From the NCBI RefSeq assembly GCF_001884735.1, contig NZ_MJAP01000034.1, positions 434,001 to 498,000 of the forward strand: a stretch of 64,000 bases of DNA, in the 5' to 3' direction. Within the stretch, counting starts at the first letter, position 1; each line of letters opens with the position of its first letter. The notes below the pieces were generated by a model, which saw nothing but the letters and a program-made list of their open reading frames with translations, was not told where the DNA came from and did not search any database. Position numbers and translations under genes: made by a program. The stretch is from Natronohydrobacter thiooxidans. Its GTDB lineage: Bacteria > Pseudomonadota > Alphaproteobacteria > Rhodobacterales > Rhodobacteraceae. Positions 43,417-51,678 of the stretch are shown here, in pieces.

Positions 43417-44763
43417 TCAGATCGGGGCGATCAGCGGCAGGATCAGGTCGAGATGCAGCGCGACCATGGCCGCGCCCGCGACAAGGCCAAGGGCGAGGAA
43501 GATCGCGTCATGGCGGCGGTCCCAGACGCCCATGTCGCGGGCGAGGCGGGCCATGAACGGATAGGCGAGGAGCGCGGCGAGCGCCTGACCGGCCAGCGCG
43601 CCGGGCAGCCCGGCCAGCATGACGCCGAAGATGAAGAGCGCGGTTTGCAGGCTGGCGCGCAGCGCCATCATCTGGAAGAAGCGCCGCGATTCGCCGCGGG
43701 CCAGCGCTGCCTGATCATAGGTGAGCGTCACCAGCGGCAGGAGGCTGGCGGTTGCGATCATCACGATGATCGGCCCGGCCTGCGTGTAGCGGTCGTCATA
43801 GAGGAAGGTCACGAGCCATGGACCGATCAGGGCGAGGGTGATCAGCATGGCGGCCACGAGGCTGGTGAGGATGATCCGCAGCCGTCTGATGCGGGCATCC
43901 TGCGCGGGATTGGCGGCCTCTGCGCTTTCGCGGTAGGCGGGGATCAGCAGGCGACCGATCAGGGCATTGGCGAAGAGGATCGGGAAAGAGGCGAGGAACC
44001 AGCCGATATTGTAGATGCCCAGCCCCTCGATGCTGAGGGTGAGGCCGAGAATGGCGCGGTCGCCCTGCGCCATCAGGAAACCAAAAGCCGAGGAGAGCAG
44101 GATCCAGCCGCCGAAGCTGAGCAGGGCGCGGCCCGCCGCGCTTTCCCAGCGCAGGCGGTTCGGGGGGCCGGGGAGGGTGGTCCATTCGAGCGCGAGTTTC
44201 AGCGCGGCAGTGGCGAGCGCGCCCCAGACCAGCGCCCAGACGCTGCCGGTCGCATAGGCCAGCGCGATCATCAGCAGGATGCCTGCGCTCTGCGCGGCGA
44301 GTTCGATGGCCATGATCCGGCCCAGCAGGAGATGGCGCTGGGCAGTGTAGATGCGGGTGGGGGTCAGGCCGGAGAGCACGAGCGCGAAGGCCCCCACCGG
44401 GACGATGGTCTTGAGATCGGGCGCGTCATAGAGGGCGGCGGCGGGCCATGCGAAGGCACAGGCGATGAGCCACAGCAGCACGCCGCGCAGGGCGTTCAGC
44501 GTCCATGCGGTGTTGAGGAAATCGGGATCATCGCCGCGCGCATGGCCCATGATGGATTGCTGCACGCCGGTATCCGACAGGAGCGTCAGCCCCATCAGGA
44601 TCATGGTCAGCAGCGCCATCAGGCCGAATGCCTCGGGGAACAACAGCCGCGCGAGGATCAGGTTCGAGCCAAACCGCAGCGCCTGTGCGATGACGAAACC
44701 GCCCGAGGTGAAGGCAGCGCCGCGCAGAAGGCGCGTGATCAGGGGCTGGGCGGTCGGGCTCAT
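43417..44763 (-). CDS. Oligosaccharide flippase family protein (polysaccharide export type)
   Basis: A 448-residue integral membrane protein with about 12-14 hydrophobic helices. The start GAAFTSGGFVIAQALRFGSNLILARLLFPEAFGLMAL is typical of the Wzx-like/PST branch of the MOP superfamily, with GDRAILGLTLSIEGLGIYNIGWFLASFP in the middle. It probably flips lipid-linked sugars for exopolysaccharide or lipopolysaccharide, but no glycosyltransferases are nearby to indicate which. It sits between kynU and flhA blocks on the same strand; element C follows its stop. Confidence 0.85.
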   Translation of the reverse strand: MSPTAQPLITRLLRGAAFTSGGFVIAQALRFGSNLILARLLFPEAFGLMALLTMILMGLTLLSDTGVQQSIMGHARGDDPDFLNTAWTLNALRGVLLWLIACAFAWPAAALYDAPDLKTIVPVGAFALVLSGLTPTRIYTAQRHLLLGRIMAIELAAQSAGILLMIALAYATGSVWALVWGALATAALKLALEWTTLPGPPNRLRWESAAGRALLSFGGWILLSSAFGFLMAQGDRAILGLTLSIEGLGIYNIGWFLASFPILFANALIGRLLIPAYRESAEAANPAQDARIRRLRIILTSLVAAMLITLALIGPWLVTFLYDDRYTQAGPIIVMIATASLLPLVTLTYDQAALARGESRRFFQMMALRASLQTALFIFGVMLAGLPGALAGQALAALLAYPFMARLARDMGVWDRRHDAIFLALGLVAGAAMVALHLDLILPLIAPI

Positions 44764-44807
44764 GCGCGGGGCTTTGGCGGCAAAAGACGGCAATCCTGTG
44801 GCATGGA

Positions 44808-46001
44808 TCAGGTGACTTTGGCGCGGGCGTGGAATTCGGGGCGGTTCCATGCGTCTGTGGCCATGATCCGGGCGAGGGTTTGGGCGGCCTGTTCGACATC
44901 CTCGGGGGTGAGGTAGAGGGGCGTGAAGCCGAAGCGCAGGATATCGGGGGCGCGGAAATCGCCGACCACGCCTTGGGCGATCAGGGCCTGAATGATGGCA
45001 TAGCCCTGAGGGTGGCGGAAGCTGACCTGGCTGCCGCGCTGGCTGGCGTCGCGGGGGGAGGCGAGGGTGAGGCCGGGGCAGCTGGCCTCGACTTTGGCGA
45101 TGAAGCTTTCCTGCAGCGCGATGGAGCGGGCGCGGAGCGCCTGCATATCGACGCCCTCCCAGACATCCAGCGCCGCATCGAGGGCGGCGAGTTGCAGGAT
45201 CGGGGGGGTGCCCACACGCATGCGCTCGATGCCGCGTCCGGGGCGGTAATCGAGGTCAAAGGCGAAGGGCGCTTCATGGCCGAGCCAGCCCGAGAGCGCG
45301 GGGCGGGCCTCTTCGGCCAGACGCGGGGCGATATAGATGAAAGCGGGGCCGCCGGGGCCGGAATTGAGGTATTTATAGCTGCATCCGACGGCGAAATCGG
45401 TATTGGCGCCGGTGACATCGACCGGGATCGCGCCTGCGGAATGGGCGAGATCCCAGACCACCAGCGCGCCTTTCTGGTGCGCTTTCGCGATCAGCCGGGC
45501 CATGTCGTGTTTGCGGCCGGTGCGATAATCAACCTCGGTCAGCAGCAGGACGGCGATGGTGTCGTCGATGGCGGCTTCGACATCTTCGGGGGCGACGGTT
45601 TTCAGGCGGTAATCCGGGCCGAGGGTGCGGCAGAGGCCATCGGCCATATAGAGATCCGAGGGGAAATTGCCGGTATCCGAGAGGATCACGCGGCGCTCGG
45701 GGGTGAGTTCCAGTGCCGAGGCCAGCGCCTGATAGACCTTGATCGAGAGCGTGTCGCCCATGGTGACGGTGCCGGGGGGCGCGCCGATCAGCCGGCCCAC
45801 GCGGTCGCCGACGCGGGCGGGCAGGTCCATCCAGCCGGCGCGGTTCCAGCCGGTGATGACCATTCTGCCCCATTCTTCGGTGATCGCCTGCGTCACGCGG
45901 GCGGCGACGCCTTTGGGCAGGGGGCCGAGCGAATTGCCGTCGAGATAGATCATGCCTTCGGGCAGGTCAAAACGCGCGCGGGTGGCGGCGAAATCGGTCA
46001 T
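44808..46001 (-). CDS. kynU: Kynureninase
   Basis: A 397-residue PLP enzyme that cleaves kynurenine to anthranilate and alanine in tryptophan breakdown. The start YLDGNSLGPLPKGV, the TDTGNFPSD-like LSDTGNFPSDLYMADGL (about residue 114), and the PLP lysine in VGCSYKYLNSGPGGPAF (about residue 220) are kynureninase marks. The length is normal. The other pathway genes (kynA, kynB) are not next to it. The ATG at 46001 has AGGACC-type weak ribosome site; the frame is open further but the family N-terminus fits here. Confidence 0.94.
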   Translation of the reverse strand: MTDFAATRARFDLPEGMIYLDGNSLGPLPKGVAARVTQAITEEWGRMVITGWNRAGWMDLPARVGDRVGRLIGAPPGTVTMGDTLSIKVYQALASALELTPERRVILSDTGNFPSDLYMADGLCRTLGPDYRLKTVAPEDVEAAIDDTIAVLLLTEVDYRTGRKHDMARLIAKAHQKGALVVWDLAHSAGAIPVDVTGANTDFAVGCSYKYLNSGPGGPAFIYIAPRLAEEARPALSGWLGHEAPFAFDLDYRPGRGIERMRVGTPPILQLAALDAALDVWEGVDMQALRARSIALQESFIAKVEASCPGLTLASPRDASQRGSQVSFRHPQGYAIIQALIAQGVVGDFRAPDILRFGFTPLYLTPEDVEQAAQTLARIMATDAWNRPEFHARAKVT

Positions 46002-46090
46002 GGGGCGGTCCTTTCTGCTTGGGCTATCGGTGGCGCTTGTGCGCGGGACAGTCAAGGTGGCAATGATCGGGCGCCTGGGTAGAGGATCGC

Positions 46091-46116
46091 GGGAGACCGC
46101 AATGCTGCGGTCTCCC
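46091..46116. repeat. Perfect 11-base-pair hairpin
   Basis: GGGAGACCGCA (46091-46101) and TGCGGTCTCCC (46106-46116) pair perfectly around a four-base loop. It stands 90 bases upstream of the kynU start and 12 bases left of element D. No T-run follows on either strand. It may be a regulatory dyad or an extra stem of the neighbouring element; the other element copies lack it. Confidence 0.6.
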
Positions 46117-46127
46117 GTGCGGGCGGA

Positions 46128-46194
46128 AGCGCCCGCTCATGGCCCACCCGCCCGCCCTGTTGCCATTCGCGGGCGCTGTCCGGCTGCGCCGGAC
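46128..46194 (-). repeat. Structured dispersed element, copy D
   Basis: Outer arms 46128-46136 and 46169-46177; TC/TC tandem; inner arms ATGGC (46139-46143) and GCCAT (46162-46166). The second hairpin GTCCGGC (46178-46184) / GCCGGAC (46188-46194) differs from copy C by a compensated C:G to T:A change. Unlike the other copies it is not just behind a minus-strand stop codon; it lies between divergent genes. Confidence 0.85.
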
Positions 46195-46430
46195 GGGGAA
46201 CCCTGGCTGCGGGGGCATTGTGCAGGGGCTTGGGGCGGGCGCGGCTGCGGCCGGTTTTCGTGCTGGTGGCGCGCGGATTCGCGGCGATGCGTCGCAGCTT
46301 GTGACGCGACGGCATTTCGCAATATTGCCTGCTTGTGCAAGAAAGTTGCGCAGGTTATTGAGGCCCGATGCCATCTGGGCCGGGATTGCGCTGCTTTTCC
46401 CGGTGAACCTGAACGAAAGGGGGACGACGC

Positions 46431-48002
46431 GTGAAAGTCGGGGCGTTGAAGGAAATCAAACCGGGCGAGGCGCGGGTAGCGTTGACACCTGACAGTGCCG
46501 CACAGATCCGGAAACTGGGCCATGAGTGCTTCGTGCAATCGGGGGCCGGGCTGGCGGCGGGCTTCAGCGATGCGCTGTATCAGGCGGCGGGCGTGACTGT
46601 CTGCGCTGACGCGCAAGCGCTGGCGGAAGCGGTGGATGTGGTCATCAAGGTGCGCGAGCCCGAGATGAGCGAGATTGATCTGCTGCGCGAAGGGCAGACG
46701 CTGATTTCCTTCTTCTGGCCTGCGCAGAACGCGGAGATGCTGGAAGCCGCGAAAGCCCGCGGCGCGACCGTGGTCGCGATGGATATGGTGCCGCGGATTT
46801 CCCGCGCGCAGAAGATGGATGCGCTCTCTTCCATGGCCAATATCGCGGGCTATCGGGCCGTGATCGAGGCGGGCAATAATTTCGGGCGGTTCTTCACTGG
46901 TCAGGTGACGGCGGCGGGCAAGATCCCGCCCGCGCGGGTGCTGATCGTGGGCGCGGGTGTGGCCGGTCTCGCGGCGATCGGGACCAGCGTCAGCCTCGGC
47001 GCGATCACCATGGCCTTTGATGTGCGCCCCGAAGTGGCGGAACAGATTGAATCGATGGGCGCGGAATTCGTGTTCCTTGAATTCGACGAGGCTGCCACCG
47101 ATGGCGCTGAGACGGGCGGTTATGCGGCCCCGTCCAGCCCCGAATTCCGCGAGAAGCAGCTGGAGAAATTCCGCGAACTGGCGCCCGATGTCGATATCGT
47201 CATCACCACCGCGCTGATCCCCGGACGCCCGGCGCCGAAGCTCTGGACCGAGGATATGGTGCAGATGATGAAGCCGGGTTCGGTCATCGTCGATCTGGCC
47301 GCAGAAAAGGGCGGCAATTGCGATCTGACGGTGATGGATGAGCGGCTGGTCACGGAAAACGGCGTGGTGATCATCGGCTATACCGATTTCCCGAGCCGGA
47401 TGGCGGCGCAGGCCTCGACGCTTTATGCGACGAATATCCGGCATATGCTGCATGATCTGACCCCCGGCAAGGATGGGGTCATCAACCATAATATGGAAGA
47501 TGACGTGATCCGGGGCGCGACGGTCACGCATGAGGGCGCGGTCACGTTCCCGCCGCCGCCGCCCAAGGTGAAGGCGATTGCCGCCAAGCCCAAGGAAAAG
47601 GTCAAGGAACTGACGCCGGAAGAGAAGCGCGCGAAGGAGATCGCGGCTTTCAGATCCGAGACCAGGATGCAGGTCGGGCTTCTGCTCGGCGGTGCGGCTT
47701 TCGTCATGGCCGTGGGGCTGGTGGCGCCGGAAAGCTTCATGCGCAATTTCATCATCTTCGTGCTGGCGGTTTTCGTGGGCTTCCAGGTGATCTGGAAGGT
47801 CAGCCATTCGCTGCACACGCCGCTGATGGCGGTCACGAATGCGATCTCTTCGATCATCATCGTGGGGGCACTGCTGCAGATCGGCTCGACCTCGGGGCTG
47901 ATCACGGTGATGGCGGCGCTGGCGCTCCTGATGGCGGCGGTGAATATCTTTGGCGGGTTCATGGTGACACGGCGCATGCTCGCCATGTTCCAGAAATCCT
48001 GA
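46431..48002 (+). CDS. pntA: NAD(P) transhydrogenase subunit alpha
   Basis: A 523-residue protein of the proton-pumping transhydrogenase, which moves hydride from NADH to NADP+. The N-terminal AlaDH/PNT domain I (about 1-380) has KEIKPGEARVALTPDSA, the GRFFTGQVTAAGKIPPARVL segment and the Rossmann motif VGAGVAGLAAIG. After a Pro/Lys-rich linker (PPPPPKVKAIAAKPKEKVKE removed from the fold) come four C-terminal membrane helices, so the alpha-1 and alpha-2 parts are fused as in E. coli rather than split as in several alphaproteobacteria. It uses a GTG start at 46431 with GAAAGGGGG about seven bases upstream. pntB follows after 18 bases. Confidence 0.95.
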   Translation: MKVGALKEIKPGEARVALTPDSAAQIRKLGHECFVQSGAGLAAGFSDALYQAAGVTVCADAQALAEAVDVVIKVREPEMSEIDLLREGQTLISFFWPAQNAEMLEAAKARGATVVAMDMVPRISRAQKMDALSSMANIAGYRAVIEAGNNFGRFFTGQVTAAGKIPPARVLIVGAGVAGLAAIGTSVSLGAITMAFDVRPEVAEQIESMGAEFVFLEFDEAATDGAETGGYAAPSSPEFREKQLEKFRELAPDVDIVITTALIPGRPAPKLWTEDMVQMMKPGSVIVDLAAEKGGNCDLTVMDERLVTENGVVIIGYTDFPSRMAAQASTLYATNIRHMLHDLTPGKDGVINHNMEDDVIRGATVTHEGAVTFPPPPPKVKAIAAKPKEKVKELTPEEKRAKEIAAFRSETRMQVGLLLGGAAFVMAVGLVAPESFMRNFIIFVLAVFVGFQVIWKVSHSLHTPLMAVTNAISSIIIVGALLQIGSTSGLITVMAALALLMAAVNIFGGFMVTRRMLAMFQKS

Positions 48003-48020
48003 CGGCAGGAGGAAGAAGAG

Positions 48021-49523
48021 ATGGATTTCGGATTTACAGTTGCGGCCTATGCCGTCGCAACAGTTCTCTTTGTCCTGTCGCTGGGCGGTCTTTCGGGGCA
48101 GGAAAGCGCCAAGCGCGCGATCTGGTACGGGATTGCCGGGATGGCGGTTGCGGTGCTGGCGATGCTGGTCGGGCCGGGCTCTGGCCTCTGGCTGCTCTCG
48201 CTGGTGCTGATCGCCATTGGCGGCGTGGTGGGCTGGCAGCTGGCCACCCGCGTGCAGATGACGCAGATGCCGGAACTGGTGGCTTTCATGCATTCGCTGG
48301 TCGGTCTGGCCGCAGTGCTGGTCGGTCTGAACGCGCATCTGGAAATCGGGCGCGTGGCCACGGAGTTCATGGCCGAGGGTCTGCCCTTTCCGCAGCCCAA
48401 AGGGCTGATGTCGGTTCCGGCCTATGAGCTGTGGCTGAGCCTGACCAATTTCGCCGCCATCATCGGCAAGAAAACCGCAGTGGAAATCACCATTCTGCGG
48501 GTCGAGCTGATGCTGGGGATCTGGATCGGGGCTGTGACCTTTACCGGCTCGATCATCGCCTATGGCAAGCTGGCGGGGCGGGTGGATTCGGCGGCGAAGA
48601 AACTGCCGGGCGGGCATATGCTGAATGCCGGGGCGGCGATTGGCTCGCTGGTCGCGGCGGGGCTCTATCTGGCCTTTGCCGAGAGCGCGGGCGCGTCGAT
48701 CTTCTTTCTCTTCGTGCTGACGGCGCTGGCGCTTTTCATCGGCTACCATCTGATCATGGGGATCGGCGGCGCGGATATGCCGGTGGTTGTCTCGATGCTC
48801 AACAGCTATTCCGGCTGGGCGGCGGCGGCGATCGGCTTCAGCCTTGGCAATGAGCTGCTGATCGTTGTCGGCGCGCTGGTGGGCTCTTCGGGGGCGATCC
48901 TGTCCTATATCATGTGCAAGGCGATGAATCGCAGCTTTGTCAGCGTGATCCTGGGCGGCTTTGGCGGCAGCGCGGGTCCGGCGATGGAGGTCGAGGGCGA
49001 GCAGGTGGCGATCAATGCTGATGGTGTGGCGACGGCGCTGAACGAGGCCGACAGCGTGATCATCGTTCCGGGCTATGGCATGGCGGTGGCGCAGGCGCAG
49101 CAATCGGTGTCGGAACTGACCCGCAAGCTGCGCGCCAAGGGCAAATCGGTGCGCTTCGCCATTCACCCGGTGGCGGGCCGTCTGCCGGGGCATATGAATG
49201 TGCTCCTGGCCGAGGCCAAGGTGCCCTATGACATCGTGCTGGAGATGGACGAGATCAACGAGGATTTCCCGTCCACGGATGTGGTGATCGTCATTGGCTC
49301 GAATGACATCGTGAACCCCGCCGCGCAGGAAGACCCGAACAGCCCGATTGCCGGGATGCCGGTGCTGGAAGTGTGGAAGGCCAAGCAGGTGTTTGTCTCG
49401 AAGCGCGGGCAGGGGACGGGGTATTCGGGGATCGAGAACCCGCTCTTCTACAAGGAGAATACGCGGATGTTCTACGGGGATGCGAAAGCCTCGGTGGATA
49501 GTCTGCTGCCGATGATTGAGTGA
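48021..49523 (+). CDS. pntB: NAD(P) transhydrogenase subunit beta
   Basis: A 500-residue subunit with about nine membrane helices (to residue 290) and the NADP-binding domain III at the C-terminus. Marks include [22 protein letters not shown] helix 3, the [19 protein letters not shown] loop (about 345-359), and [24 protein letters not shown] near the end. Length and motifs are standard. GGCAGGAGGAAG precedes the ATG. A strong terminator follows 17 bases after the stop. Confidence 0.97.
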   Translation: MDFGFTVAAYAVATVLFVLSLGGLSGQESAKRAIWYGIAGMAVAVLAMLVGPGSGLWLLSLVLIAIGGVVGWQLATRVQMTQMPELVAFMHSLVGLAAVLVGLNAHLEIGRVATEFMAEGLPFPQPKGLMSVPAYELWLSLTNFAAIIGKKTAVEITILRVELMLGIWIGAVTFTGSIIAYGKLAGRVDSAAKKLPGGHMLNAGAAIGSLVAAGLYLAFAESAGASIFFLFVLTALALFIGYHLIMGIGGADMPVVVSMLNSYSGWAAAAIGFSLGNELLIVVGALVGSSGAILSYIMCKAMNRSFVSVILGGFGGSAGPAMEVEGEQVAINADGVATALNEADSVIIVPGYGMAVAQAQQSVSELTRKLRAKGKSVRFAIHPVAGRLPGHMNVLLAEAKVPYDIVLEMDEINEDFPSTDVVIVIGSNDIVNPAAQEDPNSPIAGMPVLEVWKAKQVFVSKRGQGTGYSGIENPLFYKENTRMFYGDAKASVDSLLPMIE

Positions 49524-49540
49524 TCGGTGAGAGATGTGCA

Positions 49541-49570
49541 AAAGGCCCCCGGTTTGGGGGCCTTTTTTTT
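49541..49570 (+). terminator. Strong intrinsic terminator after pntB
   Basis: AAAGGCCCCC (49541-49550) pairs with GGGGGCCTTT (49556-49565) around GGTTT and runs into eight T in total (49563-49570). Confidence 0.92.
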
Positions 49571-49650
49571 GTTGGGGGGAGAAGGAGCCCATCAGAGACA
49601 TTCAGGCATGCCGCAGCATGGAAGGCATCTGCGTAGTTGCACCATTCAGA

Positions 49651-51087
49651 CTATCGCCCTTGAATGCGCTTAGTCGTACTTTCTATGTGTTCCGTGATCG
49701 CTGCCGTTAGCTTCTGGCAGACCTTCTCAACAAGAAATTCAGGATCATCATCCCATTCTAACTTATACCAGCGTCTAACTACTTCAGAACCATCTGGTGC
49801 AAACGCCTCCCAGTCTGCAAGAGAATGCTGAGTAAGCACCTCAAATACATAACAGTGTTCGAGGCTCGGTGCGCAACTAATTTCTAGCTGTAGTTGCTTA
49901 AGGGCGCGGTACTTAGGAGTAAGTATGATCTTAATTTGCGCTCTTGCGAGCGTGCAATTTAATCGCAGATCATAGTGATCTACCCATTCTTGATTCATCG
50001 CGGCCATCATACCTATTATAGCTGACTGAAAGGGTGAGGAGTTCTTCTTCTCTCTTTTAATTTCAGCGGTCACCAGCCGGTCATATCTCTCTTCGCGTGA
50101 TAGTACGCGAATCATAAACTCTTCGGTACCAGACTCATAGAAGTCTGAGTGATTCTTGATTTCTAAGTCGAAAAATTTCGCAAAATCACTCTCGTTAAAT
50201 CTATTAGTAACTCCATCAAATATGCTTCCTATAAATTCATCCGCAGCTTCTGGCGTAGCCATTTTTTCTTCGATGGCTGCGAGCGCTTGTGTTGGGGTTA
50301 ACGGTTCGAATGGCGTTATTTCTAAGCTGCCGTCTTCAGCTGCATCATCAGTGTCATCATCATCCTTAGAAGACCAAACTGTCCCGAGTTTTCTCTTGAA
50401 GGTAGCCAGTTTTTTTACGTCGTCGACTAACCGCTCGCGACCGGTGCCTTGGTTGACAAAAAAAGGCGTCTGAGAATCGTTTCCGAGAAACCTATCACGT
50501 AGCGCATTTTTGATGTCTGTATAAAATACTTCTCCATCACTTTTTCTAACACATGCTTCTAGGAAGGCCCGAGTGAACTCACTAAGTTTTTCACCAGCTA
50601 GGGACGTTTGACTGTCAAGAGATGAGGAAAACTGAAGCACATTCCGTAGTCCGTTCTTTGCGACCTGAGGCACCGCTGGTGCGCCTTTCACCAATGGGGA
50701 TCCAGAAAAGCAAGCATCAAATACCGTAATAAGGACGCTAGGGGTGGCAGCTCTAAAAATATCTATTAGGTCGCTATGCGATAATCCCGTCTCATTTGGG
50801 CGCGAGCCATCGAAATTTGTGCCGCACAGATATAGGTCACCAGCAACGTGGCATCCATGGCCTGAAAAGAAGAAGAAAACCTCTTCGTAATCTTCGCTCA
50901 ACTGCAACGCCTCTCTCACCGCAGTTCTCATCCCGTCAGCATCTAAATCTACCTTCGATGTGATTTCATCGAACCGCCCAGTTTCTTCCAAAAGTGAAGC
51001 GAACGCAGACACATCTTCACGGCAGCATGGAAGATTGTTTTCCTGTGCGTATTCCGCATTTCCGATTAAAACTGCAACTGATTTCAC
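49651..51087 (-). CDS. Caspase-family (peptidase C14) protein with unknown C-terminal half
   Basis: A 478-residue protein. The N-terminal caspase/metacaspase fold starts KSVAVLIGNAEYAQ and has the catalytic dyad in FFFFSGHGCH (His77) and TVFDACFSG (Cys126), plus a FTRAFLEAC segment near 171. An acidic linker SSKDDDDTDDAAEDGSLE (about 239-256) leads to a roughly 220-residue C-terminal region I cannot assign, without membrane helices. The GTG at 51087 is chosen because GGAGG lies seven bases upstream; the frame is open to 51150. Base use differs sharply from neighbours: two 60-base samples I counted (50101-50160 and 50881-50940) have 24 and 33 G+C, in DNA otherwise near two-thirds G+C. Probable recent acquisition; a defence or regulated-death role is inference from the family. 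Confidence 0.88.
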   Translation of the reverse strand: MKSVAVLIGNAEYAQENNLPCCREDVSAFASLLEETGRFDEITSKVDLDADGMRTAVREALQLSEDYEEVFFFFSGHGCHVAGDLYLCGTNFDGSRPNETGLSHSDLIDIFRAATPSVLITVFDACFSGSPLVKGAPAVPQVAKNGLRNVLQFSSSLDSQTSLAGEKLSEFTRAFLEACVRKSDGEVFYTDIKNALRDRFLGNDSQTPFFVNQGTGRERLVDDVKKLATFKRKLGTVWSSKDDDDTDDAAEDGSLEITPFEPLTPTQALAAIEEKMATPEAADEFIGSIFDGVTNRFNESDFAKFFDLEIKNHSDFYESGTEEFMIRVLSREERYDRLVTAEIKREKKNSSPFQSAIIGMMAAMNQEWVDHYDLRLNCTLARAQIKIILTPKYRALKQLQLEISCAPSLEHCYVFEVLTQHSLADWEAFAPDGSEVVRRWYKLEWDDDPEFLVEKVCQKLTAAITEHIESTTKRIQGR

Positions 51088-51398
51088 AACCTTACCTCCG
51101 TGAGAATGAATCAAGTTGTAGACGCTTCTGAAGCAATGACGTCTCCACATGCACTGGCGTGTAAGCTCTTGTATGTGATATTATGCCGACTGCAAAGTGC
51201 GGCGAAATCGTGGGCTGGATGTCAGCTTTTGCATTTGGCTGCGTGCCCATTCGCACACGCAGAGAAGGGCGGCTGTCCTCCCTCCATGTCGTTGATGCCG
51301 AAAACGCGAACGATTTTGCGCTGAAGCATCAAACGACCGCAAATCCCGCCTTGCCGACTCTCACCAACACACCCCGCGCGGAATCAAGGCCGCAGGCC
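51088..51398. other. Gene-free right side of the low-GC island
   Basis: Contains the promoter region of the caspase gene, with AT-rich DNA to about 51190, then a gradual return to high GC. A plus-strand frame from 51183 is open into typA territory but has the composition of non-coding GC-rich DNA and no ribosome site. No tRNA, integrase or direct repeat marking an insertion end was found. Confidence 0.5.
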
Positions 51399-51534
51399 GC
51401 CGCGCAGCGCCCGACCGCCCCCCGGGCGGGCGCTCCTCGCTGTCGGGCATCTCAAAACCGCTGGAATATGCCGCGCCATAAACTGCCCGCCAAAACCGGA
51501 GTGAGCGCCCCCCCGCGGTCGGGCGCTGCGCGGC
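51399..51534. repeat. Large inverted repeat beside the caspase island
   Basis: A perfect 20-base inverted repeat, arms 51399-51418 and 51515-51534, with a second complementary pair inside it (GGGCGCTC at 51428-51435 and GAGCGCCC at 51503-51510) and a central region of about 67 bases. It could form a long cruciform or RNA stem, or be the remnant of a small mobile element. It shares GC-rich letters with the dispersed element but lacks its ATGGC/GCCAT and TC/TC parts, so I treat it as different. Confidence 0.7.
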
Positions 51535-51642
51535 TTTCGTTCACTGTCTCCTGTCCGCTTGCGTCCTGCTTTGCCGACACTCTCCGAGAAGCCCCCGCGC
51601 CTGCAAAATCCGCCGCAGCAGAGGCCGCGTCGCCCCCTAACG

Positions 51643-51671
51643 AAAAACCCCGCCTCTCGGGGCGGGGTTTT
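51643..51671 (-). terminator. Intrinsic terminator after typA
   Basis: Arms 51644-51654 (AAAACCCCGCC) and 51661-51671 (GGCGGGGTTTT) with a six-base loop; on the minus strand the stem ends in a T-run. Seven bases past the typA stop. Confidence 0.9.
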
Positions 51672-51678
51672 GCAGATC

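Larger units (their letters stand above)
46002..46430. other. Divergent intergenic region kynU/pntA
   Basis: A gene-free stretch of 429 bases. It holds the hairpin at 46091-46116, structured element D at 46128-46194, and then 236 bases that include an AT-richer patch (46300-46350) which probably contains the pntA promoter. No small ORF with a credible ribosome site was seen. Confidence 0.6.

Noticed and set aside
46137..49601. A minus-strand open frame of more than 1,100 codons antisense to pntAB
   Set aside because: It mirrors pntA and pntB exactly, is His/Arg/Gln-rich with no domain logic, and the plus-strand genes have full family matches. High GC keeps the antisense frame open.
49571..51398. 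Integrative element ends or tRNA attachment site around the caspase gene
   Set aside because: No tRNA, integrase or convincing flanking direct repeat was found; only base composition suggests transfer.
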